Assembly (NCBI GenBank): GCA_949358305.1 | Contig: OX442318.1 | Location: 6,372,501 to 6,436,500, forward strand | DNA from: Strigamia acuminata | Taxonomy: Eukaryota; Arthropoda; Chilopoda; Geophilomorpha; Linotaeniidae | Length of the DNA stretch: 64,000 nucleotides | Reading direction: 5' to 3' | Part shown: in pieces, positions 41,833 through 53,300 of the stretch | How the letters are laid out: each line of letters starts with the position of its first letter | How positions within the stretch are numbered: position 1 is the first letter of the stretch | Position numbers and translations under genes: made by a program | Notes under the pieces: generated by a model | The model's database searches: none | What the model was told of the DNA's origin: nothing | What the model saw: the letters and a program-made list of their open reading frames with translations, nothing else

Positions 41833-43489
41833 GTGAGTGCAATTATCTGTTGTCTCGCGCGCTAAAGTATCGTCCTCCGCGCGCTGGATTTTCGGCGGGT
41901 CGGGCCAGACTTGTGCTTAACAATACAAACGTGCGCATCTATTTATTCGGGTGTTAGTGCTGTCTATTTTTAAGGAAAATTATTGTCGTCAGACGACACG
42001 AATCGGGAACGGGTAAAATATGCTGTCAAAAAATGGCCCGGTTGGGTTTCCCCGCGCCTTTTGCGGTTAGGCCTAATGTTTATTCGCCGTTTTTCGCGGG
42101 GTTTTGGTTTTTTTTCGCCGGTTTTGACCGATTATATATGAAAATCGGAGGTTTGATGGGTTTATTTGAGTGGTTTTGATGGTTTTTGAGAAATTTACGC
42201 GTCTGGATTTGAAATGGCGCAGTTTTCACTTTCTAAATGAACTGTCATGTCGCCGCGGCTCAAATTGACATCGTGTCGCTTTTCTTTGCATCAACCGGTT
42301 TCTTGCCATATTTTTCTTTTATTTTTGGTTTGAGAATGTTTGTTAAGGTGTTCCGTGTGTTTTTCGTGTGGGTAAAACTAAATTACAAGTTTGTTTTCGG
42401 TTAAAAGTGTTTTTTTTAGGTGTTGAGGTTCGCGACGGGAATCGAGTGGTTTTCAGGCCGCACGGGGCGCGCGCTAGCCCGCATCGGTTTTCGCATTTTC
42501 CCGTACAATGTGCAAAATGGGTTTTATATAAAAAAAAATCAAATATATATGTAGTATATTTCTCGAAAATAAAGTTGATTTTAATATTATTTTAAATAGA
42601 TTTAAATAAAAATTAAAAAAATTGTTTCCATTTGAAATGAGAGATTTTGTAACGTACGGTGATCGGCGAATCTTCTTGCCGTGCGCGGTGGCTCGGACAC
42701 GGCATGTCTTCCGCGATTCCTCGGTGAATGTCTACCGGGAATTTTTAACCACCGAAAAAATAAATTTCCTCAAAAAAATAATTTTTTTAATTATAAAATT
42801 TATTTTTATCTATCACTAGGAAACTTTTATTGCCGCAACTAAACAACTTGCTCACCCGACTGGTTTTATCTAACCCAATTTGAAAGTTTCATCTTACACT
42901 TTTTAAAACTAAAAAAAAATAAAAAATTTGAAAAAAATAAAATAAATAAAAACAATTTAATTAATATTCATCAGGATTATCTTTCTCGAAAATTGAGGTC
43001 GAAATTTGACCGTTTTCACTCGAATTTTGTGTGAAAAATTAAAAATTCGATTTGAAAAATGCATTGTACGTGAGGTTTGGGCCGTTTGGTTCGCACGAGT
43101 TTAGGCCGTGTTATTAATCAGTGTCATGGCGGAAGGAAATGGATCCAGTTCGAGATGCGTGCGCATAATGATGGATACACACACATAACACACCCATACG
43201 CGCCGTGCTGTTGGGCACAGAATGGGACTGGACAAAAGGCAAAAAGGCCTATTTTGCAAAGTCAAAATTTATTACTTTTTTTTTATTTGGTTTTTTTTAG
43301 TTTGGGGGGGGGGGGGGGGTGGATGTTTTTTTTTTCTTTTTTTTTCTTTCTTTTCTTTTTGTTCAGCTGTTTGGAAATGAAATTTGTTTCCAGTTGGTCG
43401 AGTTTTAGATTTTGTCTGGGAATCGTGAGTGAAAATGAATTTTATTTTGTGGTTTTGTGAAGGGAAATTTTTTTTTTTTTTGGGTTTGG

Positions 43490-44470
43490 AGATTCGATTT
43501 TTGACCTGTTTTTGTTGGTCTAAAAAATTGTTATTTTTTTTTTAAAAGAAAATATTTTGTGGGTCTAAAAATTTATTTTTTTAAAAGGAAAATATTTTGT
43601 TGATCCAAAAATTCATTTTTTTCTATGTTTTTTGGTCTAAAATTTCATCTTTTCATCTATTTTGGGTCTGAGAAAATATTTTGTTGGTCTAAAAATTTAT
43701 TTTTTTAAAAAGAAAATATTTTGTTGATCCAAAATTTTATTTTTTCCATGTTTTTTGGTCTAAAATTTCATCTTTTCATCTATTTTGGGTCTGAGAAAAT
43801 ATTTTGTTGGTCTAAAAATTCATTTTTTTAAAAAGAAAATATTTTGTTGATTCAAAAATTCATTTTTTTTCCATGTTTTTTAGTCTAAATTTTCATCTTT
43901 TCATCTATTTTGGGTCTGAGAATTCATTTTTTATTAGCTTTTGGTCTAAAAATTTATTTTATCGCCTTTTTTGGTCTGATAAATACATTTTCTGACCTTT
44001 TGTGGATTAAAAATTTATTTTTTGACGTTTTCTTGGTCTAAAAAATTCATTTTCCGACATTTTGTAGGTCTGAAAATTCATTTTATGACTTATTTTGTGT
44101 CTGAAAATTCATTTTATGACTTATTTTGTGTCTGAAATTTCGTTTTACGACTTATTTTTGGTCTAAAAAATCATTTATTTGTCTGTTTATCAATCTAAAA
44201 ATTCATTTCGTAACTATTTCGTTCTGAAAATTAATTGTTAACGACTTTTTTGGGTCTGACAATTAATTTTTTCCATTCCACGACTTCCATGACAAAAGAT
44301 TAATCTTTTGATTGATCTAATAGGTCTAAAAAAAATCATTCTCTCCCTTTTCTTAACTTTCATTGTAATTATTTCTACTTTTATGTTTAAAAATTTATTG
44401 TCTGACGTTTTTTATGCGTAAAAATTTATTGTCTGACGTTTTTTATGCGTAAAAATTCATTTTATGGCAC
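43490..44470. repeat. degenerate tandem repeat, GGTCTAAAAATTCATTTT type
   Basis: Dozens of 30-60 bp units combine TTTTGG(G)TCT(A/G)AAAATTCATTTTT. Within it a block of about 120 bp (GAAAATATTTTGTTGGTCTA...) repeats three times near 43670-43920. Confidence 0.8.
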
Positions 44471-44783
44471 TTTTTGTGCGTGGAACTAGACTCTACGACA
44501 CACGCGCACCCACCAATTGCTAAAATGCGATACGAAATTCAAATATAACTTATCGTACGGCCACAACTTTCGGACGAGGATCTGCACCGAACACTATAAT
44601 TTTTTACCTCTACTTTAGAGGCCTGCAGATAAAGGTCACGTGACTGATTTATTATTAAGATGGATGTCATCCCGAAACAGATGGTTCAGAGAAGGACGAC
44701 GCCTACTGCATCCTCGACTCGAGGCCAAAAAATAAACTTTTTTCTCTATGCGAATTTTTCTGTTTTAAAAGGCGATGTTTTTC

Positions 44784-45290
44784 GACGGGAAATGACGAAC
44801 CCGTCGGCCGCAGCAGGCGAGTCGTCTACGGCATGAAATTTAGGCGCGCACCGTGCAAAGTTTGAAAATTAAAAAAGTTGCTTAAAAGGTGATTTTTTTT
44901 TTGTATTTTTTCGTGGATTATTAATTTAAAGATATTTAATTATTTTTTAAAGTGGGAAAAGTTGAAAATTTGGTGGGTTTTTGTGTTTTGCTTGCTCGAC
45001 GGGAAATTGCAATCTCCGCGGCCGCAGCAGGCGAGCCGTCAGCGGCATGAATTTCTTCGCACCGTATAAACATTAAAAATTTAAAACAAAAATAGAAAAA
45101 AATTTAAATTTAATTTATTTTAAATTGTCTCATTATTAAACACGAAATTAAATTATTTTTCTCTTGAAAAATTAATGTTTTGGGGGGTTTAAAATTTTTT
45201 TTGTCAAATCGACGGGAAATGGCGATCTGCCGCTGCCGCGTCAGGCGAGCATTGAGCGGCAGGTAATTTCCGCGCGCACCGTCGAAACGA
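44784..45290. repeat. three evenly spaced GC-rich modules
   Basis: Copies start at 44784, 44998 and 45211, about 213 bp apart. Each has GACGGGAAAT, then about 15 variable bases, GCCGCAGCAGGCGAGCCGTC (or variant), AGCGGCATG, and CGCACCGT, over about 80 bp. The spacers are AT-rich and less conserved. Confidence 0.75.
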
Positions 45291-46330
45291 TTGTATTTGT
45301 TTATGGAACTCCTTTTTTCGTGTATTGATTTTCCGTTAGCGGCATTCTGGTGACGCAGTCGCAGTAGGTAAGGGGGCTGCGAATAGGGGATCAGAGAGAA
45401 CAAGGGGAAGTGAATAGCGGTCAAGGTCAAGGACATGTGCACAAGACTGAAAACAAATGCGAAATTGCAAAGCAGCAAAAGCGGTGCCAACACTCACGGA
45501 ATTAGGACTAACTTGAAATTTGTGTTAGTAATTTAATTACTCTGCACCTGCGCGAAACTCAATGGGAGATTTCAATTACCGGTTTACAAGAATTCGAGAT
45601 TGGGGTTCCAATTTCCGTCTACTGTCTGAAATTTTAGAGCGAGTCGGAAAAGTACGCTCATCCGGAGCACGGCAATCGTCACACGTCTCCCCGAGCCAAC
45701 TCGATCGATCGCGGCATCAGTTCCAAAGGACCGTAAAACCAATTTCGGAGTACGTGTGGTCTGAAATTTTTTTTTTTTTTTTTAAATTAGAGGAAATCTA
45801 TTGAAATGTCTAAAATAAATAGTCGGAATTTATGTAGTTCACTTCCTGCGCGGTCTAATGATTTTTTAATGAGTGTATGGCGTGTTTTTTCTCGTTTTTC
45901 TGCACGTTGGTTCGGTCTTAATTCCACTGGATTCGGCTCCCATGCCTATGGAGGTTTTTAACAATGCGGAGTCTGGCGGTGGAATTGAACGGAAATGATT
46001 TTCCCTTTTTAGGTCATTTTTTGCGACTCTCTTTAAAAAAATGGAGGAGGGATTTAATTTTTTTTATTTTTTACCTTTTCTGTATTGTTTTTCTTGTCTT
46101 TATGGCGTGATTATTCACGTTAGGGGTTGTTAAATTGTCAAGTCAATGCCCTCGCTTTTCTATACAACTGGGGTTGTTAAAACGAATTTTATGTCGCTTT
46201 TTTCCTATATAACGGCGCTTCAACTTGAGCCGAGATATTTTCAGTAATGACAAAAAAATTATTGAAAATTTAGAATTTTTTTTTAAAAATTTTATTTTAT
46301 TTTATTTTATTTTATTTATTTGTGGTTTAG

Positions 46331-47304
46331 GCGTGTTCAATGAAGTTTGCAGTGAAACATTGTTCACCGTGGTAAACAAGTCGATGGATCCCCGTCCAGA
46401 TTACGGTTTGGACCGCGGCCGACTCGTCACATCGGCGGCACTGCTGGCATCGGGCGCCGGCTACTTGAGCGCGTCGTCGGCGAGCGGTATGAGCCACCGC
46501 GCCGTTCCCATGCCGCCGTCGCCGCTGCCCGCTTCCACCTCGGCATCCACGGCGGGACTCGACTCGCTCTACTCGGCTTACCACGGCCGCTGTGCGTCGA
46601 GTTCTTTGTCCGTTTCTGCAGGTATGTCGCACCTTTTTATTTCTTTACTTGTTTAGGGTTATTTCTTAAGCCTAATTTCTGTGTGGGTTTGAATTTGAGT
46701 CTTTTGTTGGTTTTGTGTCTGAAAATGGAAAATCTAGCTTTTAATTTTTATCTGCGGTGAGGCGTGGTCTCGAGTGCTGTCAATCATTTGTATCGCTTGT
46801 TTAAAATATAGGAGAGACTAAACATTTTTCTTTTAAAATTGATCCGATGCATAATTTATTTCTTGGTACTGTTTTATGTGTTCGGAGATCAAAGGTTGCG
46901 CTAAGAGGTCTGTCGGAATAACGGATGAGTTTTTATGCTTAAAAGTCGTAGGAAGAGTAATGAAAAATTTCTCTAATCTCTTTGAAATAACCTTAAAAAA
47001 GGTTCTCGTGGCGTGTAGGAGTTTCAGCGGCCAGGTTCGAGAGTTTTCTGTTGGGAGTCGCGGGTAACTCAATTGGTAGAGCATCCGACCGGCAATCGGG
47101 GGATCTGGGTTCAAACTGGAATCTGGCAACCTCGACGCTTCGTTTAATAAATCATCTCGTAGATCAACTGAGTATACATACTCTGCTCATTCGCAAATAG
47201 AGTGCAGATAATTTTTTACTTGTGGATAAAAGTTATCTGGATCGTTGTTTGACTTGGGTTATAAATTTGTCAAGACACTCACAAAATGTTGAGAAATATT
47301 CTAA

Positions 47305-47358
<54 letters not shown>

Positions 47359-50300
47359 GCCAAGCGTACGTTCATCGTTCGTGAGGTTAAATACGGAAAC
47401 AATATCGTACTTTTGCAAAAATACGGCTACTATTCGAGGGCGACTCTTAATCGGTAAAATAGGGTATTACTATTATTTATTGAGTAGAGAAATGTAGATC
47501 TTTGTTTTGCGGAGCTCTAGATTAGTGGCGAGTTATTCGATCGAAATGGGAATCGATGTCGATACATTTTTCACTTTATCTGGTGTAATTGAATGTTGCA
47601 GCACTCTAACAATCCTGCTGACAGTTTGGTTGTGTTCACCTGTTTCCATTGGAACTGGTTGTGAGTCCTTGGATGGCCTAACACAGCGGAGAGACATCTT
47701 GAGTGGTGATTGTGTTAAGTTGGACAAATAGAAAAGCCGCTAGTTAAAATTTAAGTATAGTAATCGAGAGAATTCTGCTGGTGCCATTTGGATTTCTGGT
47801 CTGACAGATAACGACCTGGTATGGGCAGGAAATCAGGACATTTCTGAACATTAGACGCGCTTATAATCTTTTCACTTTGCTGCTTTTCTCGCTTTGCCGC
47901 TTTTCAAAGCAGGAAATGATGTCATATTGATGAAGAGTGAATATGGAGAAAACAATTTTTGACCCACTTTACCACTTGTCCAGGACCAGTACCAACCAAC
48001 GCCTTTTGTCGCTTATTGTTGTTTCTAACTCGATAATCATGGACTTCGAGGGTCCCTTCTTGGCTGAGGGCCTGGCATACTTTTATCGAACACCTGTTCG
48101 CATTAGAATGCAGACGTTAAGCAGCATTGGGTTTGGTTCGTACTTGGATGGGTTACCTGCTGGGAATCCATCTTTATCTGATCTAGGTGCTGTTCCTACG
48201 GCAAGGGAAATCTGCCGTCTACTTCAATAGGTTCATTCAATCTTTAAAAGACGAATTGACTCGTCTAAACGGGATGTGACGTTTTTTACATCATATCTCT
48301 GAGAAGTCAACTTGAAAGAATTTAAATAAGAGGATTAAGATTAAGCGAACTTGAAATCATTTCTTTGACTTAGAGAAGTGACTTATTTCTTGTGCAGCTG
48401 CTATTGGTTATTGTTACCACATGTTGTAGGTAGACATCTTTTTAATTCAGTTAGTTTTTAGTGTGTTCAATCGAGATCCACTACTTTAAGTGATTTAAGG
48501 AGAAATGAATTTGTCTTTGGAGGATTGAATGCACCGATTGGAATGCGGGAATGAAATGTCGTAGTCCTTCGGTTCTAAGATGTCATCGATTGTAAGATGT
48601 ACGTTAATTTCAGTTCAGTCGAAACTCTTTATAACGAATCGCGATATAACGAATTATCGATATAACGAATACATAAAAATGGCTGGTTTGGTTGGCTGGT
48701 CATAGAACACCATGTTAAAAGATTTCGCTATAATGAATTCTTGTCCTAACGAATCGATTTTTTGGGTCCCTTGCGATTCGTTATAAAGAGTTTCGACTGT
48801 ACCACCAATAGAAAAAAAGGTTTGATTCTAAGATTCAATACGCTTGTTTCTATTGAGAAAAAAGGGCGTCTTAGAATTGAGGAAATACGATATTAAAATA
48901 ACTGCATTTACCGATGTCAATAGATACAAGTGCAACCAAAGTGGCGTACTGTATATTGACAAACGTCGATGTGCACACGACGATTGCGGTTTTTTCTTCG
49001 ATCATTGATCGGATGCTTAGGCGGGCTTCAGACTGCATGGCGCCGGAACAATTGCTGTCTCGTCTTGACGCAGAAGTCGAAGTTGAGAATAAATGGTTGC
49101 GGCACTCTGGTGCAAGCAGTTGGCCAACTTGGTTGTACTTGTGCTTCATTCCATGTCAATTTATCAATTGCATTTGGCCGCATTGCCCTCAAATGTTCAT
49201 TAGATTATTCGTTCTCTGTTGTAGAGGAATTTGTATAGTTGTTCCACTCAATTGCCTTGCTATTTTATTTTTTCAAAGTAATATATCTTTGAATTTATCG
49301 ATTTTCGATGCAAATTCTCACTTGATTTGAGTTTTTCTTTGAAGCTATTCCGACGCGCCCTTCGATTAAGGTTTAATTACCTTTTTATTCGGTAGTAAAA
49401 AACTTGTCACACTAGTTTTCGAGAAAAATATCCCCCATGCCATGTGTGGAGTCTGATTTGGATCGTGATGATGTGGCGGCACCTACAGTTTGCGCCCGAT
49501 ATCTTGATGCTAAATTCAAACTGCGTATTCCGTTCTGCGTAAAGGATTCTCACAGACACCTTGTCGTTAAAACCGGCTTAGCAATACAAGGAGGATCACT
49601 AAGGGTGTCTCAAAAAATGTATACATTGTTCAATTAAATTTATGTTAATTATTTTAGTTGTGGGCAGTGTTGTTTAATTAGCGTTTCTGATGCAGTTTTT
49701 TACGCTTGTTCGTTTGGTGTTTAGTTTTTGACGTTCCGAGCTTTCGTTCTCGAGATATTTGCGTTTTTAATCAATTTTTGTTCCAATTTGGCAAGTTCGA
49801 TTGCGCTATTCATTTCTGCATTTCAGATTTTGTGGTACTTTTGTGGATTTCTTCAGAAAGTATTAGTAATCCTCCTGGTATTGTCGGGCCGGTTTCATTT
49901 GAGCCAACTCAGCGTTGAGTAACTGTCCCATGTGGTTCAGAACTACATTGAAATAATATTGCAATGTATTTTGAAATGCAGAGTTATGTATAAGTTATAA
50001 GAGTTATAAGTCCATTTTTATAATTATGAGCTTGTAACTCATAATTATAAGGAACAATTGGCAACCGCAAACTCTCTAATACCGATAATGCGCAGTTTGA
50101 ATTTAGCATCAAGTTATGGACGCGAACTGTAGTGACAAAGTAGTTTCCTTTGAAGTTAAATTAAAGGGTACTGCCATCTTGGATTTTTATTTTCAAGATG
50201 AAATCTTTTCGCGGGGTGCCTTGATATCACATCTCAATCACAATTTTGTAGAATTGTATCCCTGGGTGGTTATTATGGGTGTTCGAGCTCCATCTATCGA

Positions 50301-53300
50301 CAAAATATTGAAGAAATTAATCCTGTAAAAGGTCTATAGATCATCATGCCTCAGCACACATGACCTTTTGCCGGAGCTATTGTTTTCATATCTTGTTGAT
50401 AGGTAGGTGGCAATGAGTGGTGTATTCCCATAGGGAGGATTGAGTGATGGATATCGGCAGACCAAAACCATGATAAATTTAAAATGTATTTTTATTTTTT
50501 TATTTTTTATTTTTTATTTATAAGAGGAAAAAAAATTGTTGCAACTTTTAAGTGTTGGAAGTGAAATATCACGCGTTTCAACACTTTAAACTTTTATTTT
50601 GTAGGTCCAAGTTACTCGTCACTGTTGAGTGGTTGTTTTGACGATGCAGCAACTCCCGCCGTTTCTCCATTTCGACCCCCGTCGAGTTCTATGTCCTCAA
50701 TGAGTCATATGTGGCCTCCTGTTCTTCCATCTGATGGTAAGTAAAAATCCAATTTACCTTGGAAAGGAAAAAAAAATTGTTGACGGTTTTTTGAAGGGTT
50801 CTTTATATAAATTATGGCAGCCATTTTGGTTTTTTCTTGGGGGGGGGGGGGACAAAAATACTGGCTAAAGGGAGATTTATAGTGAAGTGCGAGAACTGCG
50901 AAAACCTGTTGGAACAATATCTTACAAATTAACAATGTAACTGACTTGCTATGTAACAAATGTTAAATTTGCATAAGTTTAAATCAATACAAATCTACCA
51001 AACAAATTTCCAAAGTCCTGGATACAAGTGGATGAATAAAGTTGAGATGGTGGTGAAATTCAAAGATGGCGTTGGAGCAAAGTAAAAGCACAACCACACG
51101 TTTTAGAGGTAAAAAGTACACTGGTTTTTATTCTTATTTTAAACACAAAAGGAAAGGTAGAGGAATGTGGATGACGTGTTCAGAGCACCAATGAAAACGG
51201 TGCTTGCACGTTAGGAAAAACCCCACCAATTAAGGGATTAACGTGGGGGTAAAACATCAGTTGAATTTGAAACAGGTCACCACACTCGAAATAAAACATC
51301 AACATAAATCTACAAAAAATGTAATATTTAAAAGTATAAATGTGAAATATATCAATATCAAACTCAATCAATTAATTAGAAATATCCAATCACCAATATA
51401 AAATGAAACAACAAATCAAGTAAAATATGGAAATACAAATAGCAATGTAATGTAAATTGGAAATACAAATATGACACAATAATCGAACAATAATTCACTT
51501 TACACGTAAAATCATCCGATTTTCACACTGCCGGCGGGGAGGGAGTTGTTTGACTCCACCTCCAAGCGCACAAGACGTTGTATTGGCCTACGCAATTTTT
51601 CTCCATTAGCGAGCACCAACTCACATGATCGGACTTTATCGTCCCGACCTCGTCTGACCTCGACCACTCGACCCATCTTCCACTTTAGGCGTGGTTTAAA
51701 CGGCTCTTCCACAATAACGAGGTCGTTCAATCGAAGCTCCTGCGTGTTTGACTTGCCCGTCTGAATTTTTAGGTCTGTCAGGTACTCGCGAGACCAACGC
51801 GTCCAAAATGACAGTAACACACGCTGTTGGTAGCGCCACTGTCGAATAAACTCTTTCTGCGTTGGCTCGTGATCCTCCGTCGCTCCTGAATCAGGCAGGT
51901 GAGTCAGCATCACGCCGGTCAAAAAATGTGCGGGTGTGAGCGGTTCGATTTCCTCCGGATTGTCGTAGACGTAGGTAATCGGCCTACGATTTATCACGGC
52001 TTCGGTTTGCGCCAGAAATGTCCCGAGTTGATAAAAATTCAGGTGCGCGGATCCGATGGCTTTTCGCAAACACCTTTTCACAGTTTGTACCATCCTCTCC
52101 CAAAAGCCGCCCCACCAAGGTCCATTCTCGACGATAAACCTCCATTCGATTCCCTTTTGGGCCAAATAGTTCTGGAAAGTTTCGTCTTTCGTATAGTTCA
52201 ATAGTGAGGCCAGCTCCAGGTGCGCGCGGTGGAAAGTGGTTCCGTTGTCACTGTACATGATTTTCGGAAGCCCTCTGCGACTAATGAATCGTTCGAACGC
52301 TCCCAAAAAGTCTGTTGTTGCCAGCGAGGGTACCAACTCCAAATGAACGGCTCGGATGGTTGCGCATGTGAAAACTGCAATGTAAGATTTAGTTTTTCGC
52401 CCTTTTACTATCACTGGTCCTGCGAAGTCGACTCCGGTGACGGCGAACGGTTGGCATCTGGTTGTCCTGTCGGCTGGGAGGGCGCCTGGCACTTCTCGCA
52501 TCAGTCGACCATTGATTTTTTTGCAAATGGTGCATCGATCCAACATCGATTTCAAGGTCCTCCTTGCGGATGGCGTCCAGTAAACTTCTCGAAATTTAGA
52601 CAGCGTGGCTGTCAACCCGCAATGGAGGACCTGTAAATGAGAATGTCGCAAAATTAGATTTGTAAGTTCGTGTTTAGGAGGTAAAATCAAAGGCTGTGTA
52701 GCAGTGGGCACGTCTCGTGACTCATGCAGTCGATTTTGCAATTCGATTAACCCCATTTCGTTCAGGCGTGGATTCAAATCTCGTAGTTTGGAGTCTCTCT
52801 GAACTTGTTTGCCGTCCTTCAGTCTGTCCATCTCACAGCCATAAATTTCTGCCTGTGCAACTCGAATTAAGTTGAGTCTCGCACGTTGCAGCTCGGCTGC
52901 CGTCAATGGGCCTCGACCTCGGTGGCTGGCGTCCTCTTGTCGTCTCCCTGCGTTATCAGCGAACCTGAAAATCCATGCCAGCGTTCGGATTGCCTTTGAA
53001 AGCGATCCAAACCTGGCAAACGGAAAAACATTAGTTATCGTTGTCTGCACCGCCTCGACGTGGGTTTCCGTCATCTCGTCTTGTTCTTCGACCGACTCCG
53101 TCGGTAGGTTTGGCCAATTTTGGCGACTTCCGCGCAGCCAGTCTGGTCCTTCCCACCAAAGTCGCTCGACGATCATCGCCTCTGCGTCCATTCCTCTTGT
53201 TAGGCGGTCGGCAGGATTTTCAACGCCCGGTACGTGTTTCCATTCGTCGACTTTTGACTTCTCTCTTATCTCCAGCACCCGATTATGCACGAAGGTTGGC

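Larger units (their letters stand above)
41833..46330 (+). other. intron 1 of the last gene
   Basis: Inferred 4.5-kb intron. It begins GC-rich and then has long stretches built of GGTCTAAAAATTCATTTT-type units (43490-44470), a run of about 16 G at 43304-43319, the three GC-rich modules at 44784-45290, and (TTTTA)n just before the acceptor. I see no internal gene; an 80-residue frame at 45562-45804 is unrecognised. Confidence 0.5.
46622..50604 (+). other. intron 2 of the last gene, a repeat graveyard
   Basis: Holds the tRNA-like relic, (ATT)18, the partial family B MITE, the 5S-like relic, the Tigger-like MITE and the family C element. A frame at 48914-49330 (138 residues) is not recognised and overlaps nothing conserved. 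Confidence 0.65.

Noticed and set aside
45562-45804. Possible alternative first exon of the last gene (80 residues)
   Set aside because: No donor in a useful phase and no similarity; the region is intronic in the model.
47057-47131. Functional tRNA gene
   Set aside because: Acceptor and T stems do not pair and the usual T at position 33 is C.
47222-47497. Poly-leucine or poly-asparagine protein
   Set aside because: Caused by the (ATT)18 microsatellite.
48914-49330. 138-residue frame in intron 2 of the last gene
   Set aside because: No conserved motif; several overlapping frames on both strands suggest chance.
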